The notes under the pieces: model-generated | Told to the model about the DNA's origin: nothing | Databases searched by the model: none | What the model saw: the letters and a program-made list of their open reading frames with translations, nothing else | Part shown: in pieces, positions 1 through 7,220 of the stretch | How the letters are laid out: the number at the start of each line of letters is the position of its first letter | How positions within the stretch are numbered: position 1 is the stretch's first letter | Assembly (NCBI GenBank): GCA_023415205.1 | Contig: JAEZLR010000006.1 | Coordinates: 248,001-312,000, forward strand | From: Bacillota bacterium | GTDB lineage: Bacteria; Bacillota; Clostridia; DSM-8532 | DNA: 64,000 nucleotides | Reading direction: 5' to 3' | Translations under genes and position numbers: made by a program

Positions 1-1251
1 TATCAGCAAGAGGATGCCCTGGCATCGGCGTTGCCTCTGGGACAGCAACGTCTAAAAATCACCCGGACCCTTACAACAGAAAGCACTGCCATATTTATGC
101 CCTTTACGGCACAGGAACTTATTCAAAAAGGTGGTATGTATTATGGCCTCAATGCTGTTTCCCGGAATCTCATCATATTCAGGCGAATCAATCTAAAAAA
201 CGCAAATGGTTTTATACTCGGTACTCCCGGCAGTGGCAAAAGCTTCGCGGCGAAGAGGGAAATGGTAAATGTTTTGCTTAATACACTTGATGACGTAATC
301 ATCATAGATCCAGAGCGGGAGTACACTCCACTGGCTGAGAATTTCGGTGGAGAAATTATTCAAATATCGTCATCAAGTAAAAACAATATTAATCCAATGG
401 ATCTAAATGCAAATTACTCTGACGATGATGACCCGTTGCTTCTCAAATCTGAATTTATTCTTTCTCTGTGCGAATGCATAATCGGGGGTTCAAGTGGATT
501 ATCGGCCAAGGAAAAAACGATTATTGACCGTTGCGTAAAGAAAACCTATGCCGAATATATGCAGGACTTTGATAACACTAAAATCCCTACGCTACTTGAT
601 TTCCAGCATAAGCTTGAGTCCCAGCCGGAGGATGAGGCCCGCAGTATCGCCCTGGAATTAGAATTATATACAAGAGGTAGCCTGTCGACTTTTGCTAAGA
701 AGACCAACATCAATATCAATAAACGAATGGTCGTATTTGATATAAAAGACCTTGGCAAGCAGCTCAAGACGATGGGAATGTTGATTGTCTTGGATGCCGT
801 CTGGAATCGTATCACCCAAAATAGGGTTCTTGGAAAACGTACATGGCTTTATATCGACGAGATTTATCTGCTGTTTGCCAACGATTATAGTGCTAACTTC
901 CTGTTTGAGCTTTATAAAAGAGCCAGAAAGTGGGGAGGAATACCGACCGGTATAACCCAGAATGTGGAGGACTTGCTTTCCAGTGAGCTTGCTCGGCGTA
1001 TGTTGTCGAACTCGGATTTTATATTGATGCTTAATCAAGCCCCAATGGATAGGGCAGAGCTTGCTAAGCTGTTGAGCCTATCTGACACTCAGATAGGCTA
1101 CATAACAAATGCTGATCCTGGCCAGGGTCTCTTGTTTGCCGGTAATAGCATTATACCTTTCCGGGATGACTTCCCCAGGGATACAAAACTCTATCAGATG
1201 ATGACCACCAAACCTGACGAGATAAAAAAGGCCGCAGCCGCAACCCAGTAG
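1..1251 (+). CDS. VirB4/TraE-type conjugative transfer ATPase, 5'-truncated by window edge
   Basis: C-terminal 416 codons of a VirB4-family ATPase that powers the type IV secretion channel of conjugative elements. The frame is open from base 1, so the real start lies upstream; the TTG at 31 is not a start. A Walker A motif GTPGSGKS is encoded at about 220-243 and a Walker B strand ending in YIDE at about 850. The TGITQNVEDLL stretch matches the region downstream of Walker B in VirB4 proteins. It is followed after 44 nt by an NlpC/P60 protein, the usual neighbour in Tn1549-like elements. VirB4 proteins are usually 600-800 residues, so roughly half is visible. Confidence 0.9.
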   Translation, partial: YQQEDALASALPLGQQRLKITRTLTTESTAIFMPFTAQELIQKGGMYYGLNAVSRNLIIFRRINLKNANGFILGTPGSGKSFAAKREMVNVLLNTLDDVIIIDPEREYTPLAENFGGEIIQISSSSKNNINPMDLNANYSDDDDPLLLKSEFILSLCECIIGGSSGLSAKEKTIIDRCVKKTYAEYMQDFDNTKIPTLLDFQHKLESQPEDEARSIALELELYTRGSLSTFAKKTNININKRMVVFDIKDLGKQLKTMGMLIVLDAVWNRITQNRVLGKRTWLYIDEIYLLFANDYSANFLFELYKRARKWGGIPTGITQNVEDLLSSELARRMLSNSDFILMLNQAPMDRAELAKLLSLSDTQIGYITNADPGQGLLFAGNSIIPFRDDFPRDTKLYQMMTTKPDEIKKAAAATQ

Positions 1252-1253
1252 AT

Positions 1254-1272
1254 GAGGTCCACTGTGGACCTC
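1254..1272 (+). repeat. 19-bp palindrome, copy 1 of 6
   Basis: GAGGTCCAC-T-GTGGACCTC is a perfect 9+1+9 inverted repeat starting two bases after the virB4 stop and followed by CTTTTT. The next gene's ribosome binding site lies only a few bases further on. In RNA it would form a short hairpin followed by U's, so a weak terminator or attenuator is the simplest reading. Five more copies occur in the element. Confidence 0.85.
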
Positions 1273-1295
1273 CTTTTTAAAGGAGGAAAACCTTT

Positions 1296-3428
1296 GTGAA
1301 TGACAGAAGGCTTGAGAGGGTAAACCGAAAAATAAAAAGCAGGTTAAATCTGCATAAGAATATCCGTACCTATAATAAATCATTGAAAATAATTAAGCAA
1401 AATCTCGGAAAGCTCGGAGACAAGATCCCAAGGAGAGGGAAGTATAGTGTATCAGGAGGGATTAAAGACAATACTCTGGATTTCTTGAGCAGAAGTGAAG
1501 ACCTGTCGGCTCAGGGGATTATATATGCCCACAAAGGGATTTCTGCTGTTATTTCTACCATCAAGACGAGTAAAGAGACCGTAAAGTTCGCAATAAAGGT
1601 CGGGAAGACCGGGTACAGGATAGTTCGTTTTCCAATAAGGACAAGGGAAAGGCTATCTGGGAAGAAATACGTCATCAACTCTGCGGCTAAAGAAGCACTA
1701 TGGAATAAACTGAAAAAGACTCATAGATCTAAAAGCTCCATAAATAAAAAAGGACGTGATGAGGCCCTTAATCTGTTGAAGGTTGATAAGGATAGCATTA
1801 CTGACACAGGGGTCGCTAGCATACAAACTGCTATTGATGCAAGACGCAAATTGAAACCATATACTACTTTAGTTGGTAAGACTGCCAAGAGTGTCTCGAA
1901 GCTGACTTTTAATATTGCAAAAAAACAAGCCGTCGGAATTGCCCGGAAAAACCAATATAATGCACTCTTATCTCTTAGGACAAGACAGAGGGAATTGAAG
2001 TATGGCAGATCTGGAATAAATATAGGCTCAAATGGAATGAAAATAAAAACCCGCAAAATGAGAACTAGAGTTAAAGCTGCCCGGAAAAGGCTTGATCATA
2101 AAATGGCTTCTGCCTCCGCAAAAGGGGGATTCAAAGCAACAGTAAAAGCTTCAATAAATATAACAAAGGCACTAGGTAAAATAATCTCAAATCCTTTTGT
2201 CATTAAAATTATAGCTTTAGCTGCCATAGTTATACTTTTCGTAAGTATTTTATCCTCAGTCATTGGTGGTCTCCTAGCTCCTACTACCGTTATTATCGCG
2301 GATGAACGCACTATCATGAAGTATGAGAATAAAGTTAATCAGCTTAATCAGGCTATACAGAAAGAAATTGAACAGCTAATGGCTGATAATAAGTACGATG
2401 AGCATGTGTTAAGGTATATGGGCGAGGATGGCCGTACTCAAGCATATTTGCCTGAGGTACTGGCTATTATGGCAGTTAAATTTGATCAAGGATTGAATTG
2501 CACCAATGAAGAGCTTAAAGCTGTTGAAGATGTTGTCAGGAGGATGATAAGAGTATCGACTAGTGAAGAATCTTACAGTGATTCAGGTTGTGTACCTATA
2601 TATGCGCCCCCTGTTCAGGCATCTCCTTCACCATCGGTGTCCCCGGCTACAGCCTCTTCTCCATCTTCAGCACCGGCTTCACCATCAGGATCTCCGGCGC
2701 CACCTGCAACACCATCCGCACCGCAAATTGTTGGGTATTCTTGCCCTGGACATTTACGTCTGAACATATATGTTTATACCTACGATATGGAAGAAGTCAT
2801 GGATGAATTGGGATTTACAGAAGATAAAAAGGAATGGGCAAGGATTTTGGCTTCTTCTGACCTGGCTTCAATGTTCCCGAATGTTCAAGGATTATCTCCT
2901 GAGACACGTAGCCCTGAGGAAATTAAGGCCCTTATTGACTCAGCTCCCGTTACAGATGTGAGCAGGTCCGCCTTGATACAGACAGCTAAAAGCCTTGTTG
3001 GTCGGGTAGGTTACTTTTGGGGAGGGAAAAGTTCTGCCAGATGGAATCCTAATTGGGGAGTCCCTACTTTGGTAACTGCCCAAGGCAGTACAACCACAGG
3101 AACATATCAGCCCTATGGATTGGATTGCTCAGGATTCGTGGATTGGGCATACAAAACATCTGGAGTGGGAGATATGTTATCTGGTGGTGGGACAGCTTAT
3201 CAGTGGAATCAAAGCTATAGTATTTCTGAAAGCGACCTTCTTCCTGGTGACCTGGTTTTCAAAAGTTCACCAAATTCATCCGGAATAAATCACGTAGGGC
3301 TATATCTCGGAAGGGAAGCTGACGGAAGAATGCTTTATGTTCATTGCGCGAGCGGCCAAGGAGTTATTATTGACAGCTATTCAGGCTTCAGATATTTCAG
3401 ACGTGTTTTTGTTAAGTTCAAATTATAA
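1296..3428 (+). CDS. Membrane-anchored NlpC/P60 cell-wall hydrolase of the conjugation module
   Basis: A 710-aa protein from a GTG start preceded by AAAGGAGG at 1279-1286. The first 300 residues are strongly basic and mostly helical. One hydrophobic segment follows at about residues 300-330, then an extracellular part with a Pro/Ser/Ala-rich linker (about 437-480) and a C-terminal NlpC/P60 domain (about 565-710). The catalytic Cys is residue 611 in LDCSGF and the His is about residue 666 in NHVGLY, with a later HCAS. Such proteins open peptidoglycan locally for assembly of the transfer channel. Its place directly after virB4 supports that role. The long cytoplasmic N-terminal region is larger than in many relatives. 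Confidence 0.85.
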   Translation: MNDRRLERVNRKIKSRLNLHKNIRTYNKSLKIIKQNLGKLGDKIPRRGKYSVSGGIKDNTLDFLSRSEDLSAQGIIYAHKGISAVISTIKTSKETVKFAIKVGKTGYRIVRFPIRTRERLSGKKYVINSAAKEALWNKLKKTHRSKSSINKKGRDEALNLLKVDKDSITDTGVASIQTAIDARRKLKPYTTLVGKTAKSVSKLTFNIAKKQAVGIARKNQYNALLSLRTRQRELKYGRSGINIGSNGMKIKTRKMRTRVKAARKRLDHKMASASAKGGFKATVKASINITKALGKIISNPFVIKIIALAAIVILFVSILSSVIGGLLAPTTVIIADERTIMKYENKVNQLNQAIQKEIEQLMADNKYDEHVLRYMGEDGRTQAYLPEVLAIMAVKFDQGLNCTNEELKAVEDVVRRMIRVSTSEESYSDSGCVPIYAPPVQASPSPSVSPATASSPSSAPASPSGSPAPPATPSAPQIVGYSCPGHLRLNIYVYTYDMEEVMDELGFTEDKKEWARILASSDLASMFPNVQGLSPETRSPEEIKALIDSAPVTDVSRSALIQTAKSLVGRVGYFWGGKSSARWNPNWGVPTLVTAQGSTTTGTYQPYGLDCSGFVDWAYKTSGVGDMLSGGGTAYQWNQSYSISESDLLPGDLVFKSSPNSSGINHVGLYLGREADGRMLYVHCASGQGVIIDSYSGFRYFRRVFVKFKL

Positions 3429-3443
3429 AGGAGTGTAGTGCCC

Positions 3444-4040
3444 ATGAGATTCAAACGGTATGGAATATTCGTTTTGATGCTAGTCTTTTTTATCTGTTTC
3501 CCTTCATTTGCCTCACCGGTCGAAAAGGACAATCAAGGTTGGTTGACGGTCAATGCCCAGATATCTGATGATCTAAAAGTTGTAGACATAAAATATATTT
3601 GGGTGATCCTTAATAAAAGTGGTTTTAACCATGTCATCGAACTCCTTCCTGAGAACAGTTTTCAGTACAAAGGTATATTTGAAGCCGGAGAATATTCTGT
3701 TGTCGATGTTTCTATTATTACTAATTTCGAGATTGAGTATACAGTTAACAAACCGGACCTTGTTATATTAAGCCCGGACAAAATGGCAACCTTGCTTATT
3801 GGTATTGAAGGGAAAGAGATTTTTTCTCCAGACAGCATGCAGGTAGATAAGGATATTGATCTGGATCTGGATGCAAATACTCAAAACTCAGTAAATCCAA
3901 CGTCTACACCTCTGGATACATCCTCAGCAATGATGCAGGAAGGTTGGTCATTTTCCGGCATCATAACCATAATTATTTTTTTAGTTCTGTGCATTGTAAT
4001 GCTTTATCTTAAGTTTAGAAGGGAGAACATATATGATTGA
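3444..4040 (+). CDS. Secreted/membrane-anchored element protein of unknown function
   Basis: A 198-aa protein. ATG at 3444 is chosen over the GTG at 3438 because AAGGAG (3428-3433) is 10 nt from the ATG and only 4 nt from the GTG. It has a basic N-terminus and a hydrophobic signal segment (about residues 7-23, ending SFAS), a beta-rich extracellular region, a low-complexity Asp/Asn/Thr linker, and a C-terminal transmembrane helix followed by a basic tail. The topology and its place between the NlpC/P60 gene and a small coiled-coil gene recall the DUF4366/CD1107-type proteins of Tn1549-like elements. I see no diagnostic motif, so that is only positional. It overlaps the next gene by 8 nt. Confidence 0.7.
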   Translation: MRFKRYGIFVLMLVFFICFPSFASPVEKDNQGWLTVNAQISDDLKVVDIKYIWVILNKSGFNHVIELLPENSFQYKGIFEAGEYSVVDVSIITNFEIEYTVNKPDLVILSPDKMATLLIGIEGKEIFSPDSMQVDKDIDLDLDANTQNSVNPTSTPLDTSSAMMQEGWSFSGIITIIIFLVLCIVMLYLKFRRENIYD

Positions 4041-4263
4041 GATTTATCATGAGAAGAAGAAGGAACTTGAGGTCAAAAGGGACAAGCTCCTAAAACAGAG
4101 AGAAAAAATAAACACCAGCATAAAAAGGATTGATGCTCAAATTAAAGACTATGATGACCTAATTAAAATCCAAAGCTTTGATGCTGCTGTTACGGTTCTA
4201 AAGGAGCATGGTATGAGCATTGATGACCTATTGAAAAAGATTGCTTCTGGAGATATAAAATAG
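4033..4263 (+). CDS. Small coiled-coil protein, DUF4315-like
   Basis: A 76-aa highly charged protein. Residues 6-45 are a continuous Lys/Glu-rich helix with coiled-coil spacing, followed by a short helical tail (MSIDDLLKKI). The ATG lies inside the preceding gene, with GAAGGGAGA just upstream, so the two are probably translationally coupled. Small proteins with a leading coiled coil and this tail (DUF4315) sit next to the NlpC/P60 gene in Tn1549-like elements, and I assign it by that likeness. The exact role in transfer is not known. Confidence 0.65.
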   Translation: MIEIYHEKKKELEVKRDKLLKQREKINTSIKRIDAQIKDYDDLIKIQSFDAAVTVLKEHGMSIDDLLKKIASGDIK

Positions 4264-4277
4264 AATATCTAATTCAG

Positions 4278-4308
4278 ACAGGTGTCCTAAGTGGGCACCT
4301 GTTTTATT
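4278..4308 (+). terminator. Rho-independent terminator after the small coiled-coil gene
   Basis: The arms ACAGGTG (4278-4284) and CACCTGT (4296-4302) are perfect complements, and TCC/GGG can extend the stem inward. The hairpin is followed by TTTATTTTT. It closes the virB4-to-4263 transcription unit. Confidence 0.8.
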
Positions 4309-4339
4309 TTTACTATTTTATAAGTGAGGTTGACTTAAT

Positions 4340-5848
4340 ATGAGAATAATAAAAGAACAAAGAATCCTGAATAGTTTACAAAATATGAATTTAGATGATG
4401 ATTGCATTGCTTTGATGAAAAATTTGATCTCGATTGCCAGACATGGATCCATTCCCGGATTTGTGTACATGCTGGATGATATAAGAAAAAAGGTTTTTGC
4501 CGACAATCACTCCCGTTTTGTGATTGCCTACAAAAACCTCTTAGATACGGGTCTCATTACCCTGCAAGGAACGACCCTGATCATTAATGCCTGGCAAAAG
4601 CCTTCGAGCATTTACCAAATGCAAATTAATATACATAATTATACCACCCCAAGACGTCAGTACACAAGGATAATTGACGAGCAATCATGTATGGCTTCTT
4701 TTAATGACTATGTGCAAAGCAAGAAGCCAGAAGAGAAGAATTTTATCTGGAATAAGATTAAAGGGATTATTGTTCCTAGATCCCTGGCTGGCCTTTTTAC
4801 GCGGAAGGTTTATGATAGTGAGTTGACAAAGCTTGATTCTGCATGGCTTTTAAGGGAAGAGGAAAGACGCATGCTAAGCAAGGAGGAAATACGCTATCTT
4901 TGTGGTCTCTTAAGCCAGTGTAACACCTTCGGACAAATCAAGGGTTTTAATACGCATTATTCCATATTGGCCATGAAGGATCTTTTTGAAGATGAGAGCT
5001 TTGCTGTTTCCACTGGTTATCGGGTTCAAAAGAGCCTGTTGGATAAGGATATAATATCTATATGTTCATGTTCAAAAACAGGTAGTCAGACGCTAAATAT
5101 AAATGGTTATAGAGATGGTTTTGGTAAGGGACGAAATTATGTTGTTCTTCCTTATGCAATATTCCGAACCATATTTAAAAGTCTTGAATTGGCCGCCATT
5201 AATCTATTTTTTGAGGAAGTCTTCCAATTAAATAATGGAGATAATGGCCGAGGAAATGCCAGCGCACATAAAAAGGTAAAGCTTAAGTTGTTGGCCGCCG
5301 GTATGGATACCAGGACAGACAAAGAAAAACTTATAGCAATACGCACATGGTTAAGAAAGAGAAACGACAGTGAAGTTTTTAAGCTGATTCAGGGCCTTAA
5401 GGAGTTTTTTGACCTTGAGTATATGGGCAACGGAGTGATTTCATTTAAGATAAAGCTGATGTACTTTGTGCTGAAGGATGCTGTCCGAAGAGTCGAACGA
5501 GCTATCAACCCAATAAAAAGGTATTGGGAAAAGGCTGAGCTTATAAAAGAATGCCTAGATGCCTATGCTCTGGAGTATAAGAAGCAGGATCTCCAGGATC
5601 TTATTATGGTATTCTCCAGGGCAGCTGCCAGAATAACTAGGAGAGTAATTAAGGCATTGGCTATAGATATACGAACCAGAAAGCAGAATAATAGACCTGC
5701 TATTAAATCATTAGGGGCGTATGTTTCCAGCCTTTACAATCAATATGTGTCGGGCAATTGGACTGATTTTTCAGGAACCATTGCCTATGTGGAAAGTTTA
5801 AGACGTGATGCTCTGGATAAGCTCAGTGAGGCTCCAGAGATGATATAA
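4340..5848 (+). CDS. Unrecognised 502-aa basic protein of the element
   Basis: A long open frame from ATG 4340, just after the terminator at 4278-4308, so it probably has its own promoter. The product is rich in Lys, Arg and Leu, has no signal peptide or obvious membrane helix, and is predicted mostly helical. The N-terminal 100 residues read like a winged-helix type region (HGSIPGFVYML, then a Leu-rich helix). The C-terminal 130 residues are strongly basic and helical (RAAARITRRVIKALAIDIRTRKQNN). I do not recognise the family. A DNA-binding or replication/transfer accessory role would fit the composition and position, but no catalytic motif is visible. Confidence 0.7.
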   Translation: MRIIKEQRILNSLQNMNLDDDCIALMKNLISIARHGSIPGFVYMLDDIRKKVFADNHSRFVIAYKNLLDTGLITLQGTTLIINAWQKPSSIYQMQINIHNYTTPRRQYTRIIDEQSCMASFNDYVQSKKPEEKNFIWNKIKGIIVPRSLAGLFTRKVYDSELTKLDSAWLLREEERRMLSKEEIRYLCGLLSQCNTFGQIKGFNTHYSILAMKDLFEDESFAVSTGYRVQKSLLDKDIISICSCSKTGSQTLNINGYRDGFGKGRNYVVLPYAIFRTIFKSLELAAINLFFEEVFQLNNGDNGRGNASAHKKVKLKLLAAGMDTRTDKEKLIAIRTWLRKRNDSEVFKLIQGLKEFFDLEYMGNGVISFKIKLMYFVLKDAVRRVERAINPIKRYWEKAELIKECLDAYALEYKKQDLQDLIMVFSRAAARITRRVIKALAIDIRTRKQNNRPAIKSLGAYVSSLYNQYVSGNWTDFSGTIAYVESLRRDALDKLSEAPEMI

Positions 5849-5866
5849 GGTTTTGCCAAGCACTTA

Positions 5867-5900
5867 TAAAAACAAGGGGGTAGTGCGCCCTTTTTGTTAT
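5867..5900 (+). terminator. Probable terminator after the 502-aa gene
   Basis: AAACAAGGGGG is followed by a short loop and CGCCCTTTTTGTT, giving a GGG/CCC-cored stem whose A-rich and U-rich flanks also pair. It begins about 20 nt after the stop codon. Confidence 0.6.
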
Positions 5901-5928
5901 TTCATTAAATTATGAGGGAGGCCTGGCC

Positions 5929-6036
5929 ATGAAGATTACAGGTGCGTGTAATTTAGGCAATTTATCCGGAGGCAAGACTTACTTTTTGCTCTTCATTTCT
6001 CATTTTATGTTGGAATTTGCGTTAGCTTTCTAATAC
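5929..6036 (+). CDS. Possible 35-aa peptide or truncated gene start
   Basis: An ATG preceded by GAGGGAGG opens a 35-codon frame reading MKITGACNLGNL at its start and ending in a hydrophobic segment. The good ribosome site argues that something is, or was, translated here. The sequence then breaks into AT-rich DNA with no continuing frame. It may be the 5' stub of a gene lost by deletion. I do not recognise it. Confidence 0.3.
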
Positions 6037-6177
6037 CTTGAGAAATGCGTCTTTAAAATTCTCATATTTTGTTTAATATACATTGAATCTCTCACCACAT
6101 AATACTCTGACGGAACTATAAGCTTTTTTGAAATTTTTATAAGCTATCTATGAAAACAAGTGCTGATTTTAGAAGGT

Positions 6178-6230
6178 GTCGCCTGTGGGCGACTATTTGC
6201 CCCCCTACCCCCCGCTATCGGGGGGAGGCT
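6178..6230. terminator. GC-rich hairpins upstream of the toxin-antitoxin locus
   Basis: Two adjacent inverted repeats lie here: GTCGCC-TGTG-GGCGAC at 6178-6193, and a run of C's followed by GCTATC and six G's at about 6205-6222. They contrast sharply with the AT-rich surroundings. Their place upstream of a promoter suggests transcriptional insulation of the locus, although neither has a clear U-tract. Confidence 0.45.
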
Positions 6231-6294
6231 AGACTGTGCATTAAGTATGCTCCACTGAAAGAAGAACTCCATAAGCCTCTGGAAAAGAAATTTA

Positions 6295-6324
6295 TTTGAC
6301 GTATGTCAAATGCTATTGTAAAAT
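6295..6324 (+). promoter_or_regulatory. Promoter of the type III TA locus with overlapping operator-like palindrome
   Basis: TTGACG (6296-6301), a 17-bp spacer and TAAAAT (6319-6324) form a good sigma-A promoter whose start would be near 6331, just before the first antitoxin repeat. The -35 box is the left arm of a perfect palindrome TTTGAC-GTAT-GTCAAA (6295-6310). A repressor could bind there, although type III loci are normally controlled mainly by the terminator between antitoxin and toxin. Confidence 0.75.
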
Positions 6325-6344
6325 ATAGTTAGAAATAATGATGA

Positions 6345-6455
6345 AGAGTGCCTCACCACTTTGAGTGTGAGATTATTGAGTAGAGTGCTTCACCACTTTG
6401 AGTGTGAAATTATTGAGTAGAGTGCCTCACCACTTTAAGCGTGAACTGTGATGAA
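6345..6455 (+). ncRNA. toxI: ToxI-like antitoxin RNA: three 37-nt tandem repeats
   Basis: Three head-to-tail 37-nt units lie at 6345-6381, 6382-6418 and 6419-6455. Copies 1 and 2 differ at two positions; copy 3 is more diverged, mostly at its 3' end. Each holds CTCAC...GTGAG (CTCAC...GTGAA in copies 2 and 3), able to form a hairpin with single-stranded flanks. Type III antitoxins are exactly this: a short tandem array of 34-37-nt pseudoknot units, between promoter and terminator, directly upstream of the toxin gene. All these parts are present. There are no spacers, so it is not a CRISPR. Each processed unit is expected to bind and inactivate one toxin monomer. Confidence 0.85.
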
Positions 6456-6486
6456 CAAGCAGGGGTTATACCCTGCTTGTTTTCTT
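6455..6486 (+). terminator. Attenuating terminator between antitoxin repeats and toxN
   Basis: ACAAGCAGGG (6455-6464), loop GTTATA, and CCCTGCTTGT (6471-6480) form a perfect 10-bp stem followed by TTTCTT. In type III TA loci this terminator keeps antitoxin RNA in excess and lets only part of transcription reach the toxin. Its position between the last repeat and the toxN ribosome binding site is canonical. Confidence 0.9.
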
Positions 6487-6500
6487 AAAGGAAGGGTTCT

Positions 6501-7166
6501 ATGGACAATCTTAATCTATACGATGTTGATAAGGATTATATTTTATTTTTGCAAGAGGCCGAAACTCAGCATAGGGGATTTACAAGAGTGCCAAACATGG
6601 AATATGAAGGTGAACAGAAATTTCTGTGTGGAATTGTTCTTCAAATAAATGGCTTGGATTATTATGTACCTATCTCTTCTTATAAGAATAAACAGTCTGA
6701 AAGCATTTTAATCATTTTCCCAGATGATAATTATAATCCAATAAAGGGTTCTTTAAGGTTTAATTACATGATTCCGGTCCCACAGAATAAAATAAAAGTG
6801 CGTGTAATAAAGGATGAGCAACGAACTCATAGACGCTTATTCTTACATAAACAACTGGAATTTTGTAATACTAATGTGGAGAAGATTAGAAATCAAGCTA
6901 TGCGTACATATAAAAGAATCATTAATAACTATAACCCTTCGCTATCATTAAATAGCTGTGATTTTCAATTTCTTGAGCAAAAATGCATGCAATATGTTGA
7001 AATGCAAAAGGCCGCCCAAGAAGCAGCTCCAACTCTGGACTATAGCGAACCTCCCTCTGTAAAAGCAAGCAGTATAAATGAGATGATAAGAAAGGCCAAA
7101 GAATCTCAAGCAAAAAGGCAAGGACAAACTGCAAGGGAGAATTCATCACGCCATGATGAAAGATAA
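6501..7166 (+). CDS. toxN: ToxN/AbiQ-family type III toxin (endoribonuclease) with C-terminal extension
   Basis: A 221-aa protein starting at ATG 6501 behind AAAGGAAGG. Residues 1-165 follow the ToxN/AbiQ pattern in order: an N-terminal strand-helix (LYDVDKDYILFLQE), FLCGIVLQINGLDYYVPISSYK, a SLRFNYMIPVP strand, the RRLFLHKQLEF helix, and a final FQFLEQKC helix. S59-S60-x-K62 falls where ToxN has its T-S-x-K active-site segment. The toxin cleaves RNA and is held inactive by the repeat RNA encoded just upstream; family members cause abortive infection by phage and stabilise plasmids. The last 50 residues (Ala/Glu/Ser-rich, charged) exceed the usual length of about 170 and are unexplained. Carriage on a conjugative element fits both a defence and a maintenance role. 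Confidence 0.87.
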   Translation: MDNLNLYDVDKDYILFLQEAETQHRGFTRVPNMEYEGEQKFLCGIVLQINGLDYYVPISSYKNKQSESILIIFPDDNYNPIKGSLRFNYMIPVPQNKIKVRVIKDEQRTHRRLFLHKQLEFCNTNVEKIRNQAMRTYKRIINNYNPSLSLNSCDFQFLEQKCMQYVEMQKAAQEAAPTLDYSEPPSVKASSINEMIRKAKESQAKRQGQTARENSSRHDER

Positions 7167-7185
7167 GAAGTCCACGGTGGACTTC
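7167..7185 (+). repeat. 19-bp palindrome, copy 2 of 6 (compensatory variant)
   Basis: GAAGTCCAC-G-GTGGACTTC begins immediately after the toxN stop codon. Relative to the consensus the third base pair is A-T instead of G-C, a paired change that keeps the hairpin. It lies between the convergent toxN and polymerase genes. Confidence 0.85.
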
Positions 7186-7220
7186 CTATGATATCTAAAG
7201 TTGTTTCATGAGGTTCTATA

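Noticed and set aside
2563..2961. Alternative plus-strand frames within the NlpC/P60 gene
   Set aside because: They arise from the Pro/Ser/Ala-rich linker read in other frames and have no ribosome sites.
6345..6455. Three tandem 37-nt repeats as a short CRISPR array
   Set aside because: The units are directly abutted with no spacers, no cas gene is near, and the promoter-repeat-terminator-toxin order fits a type III antitoxin.
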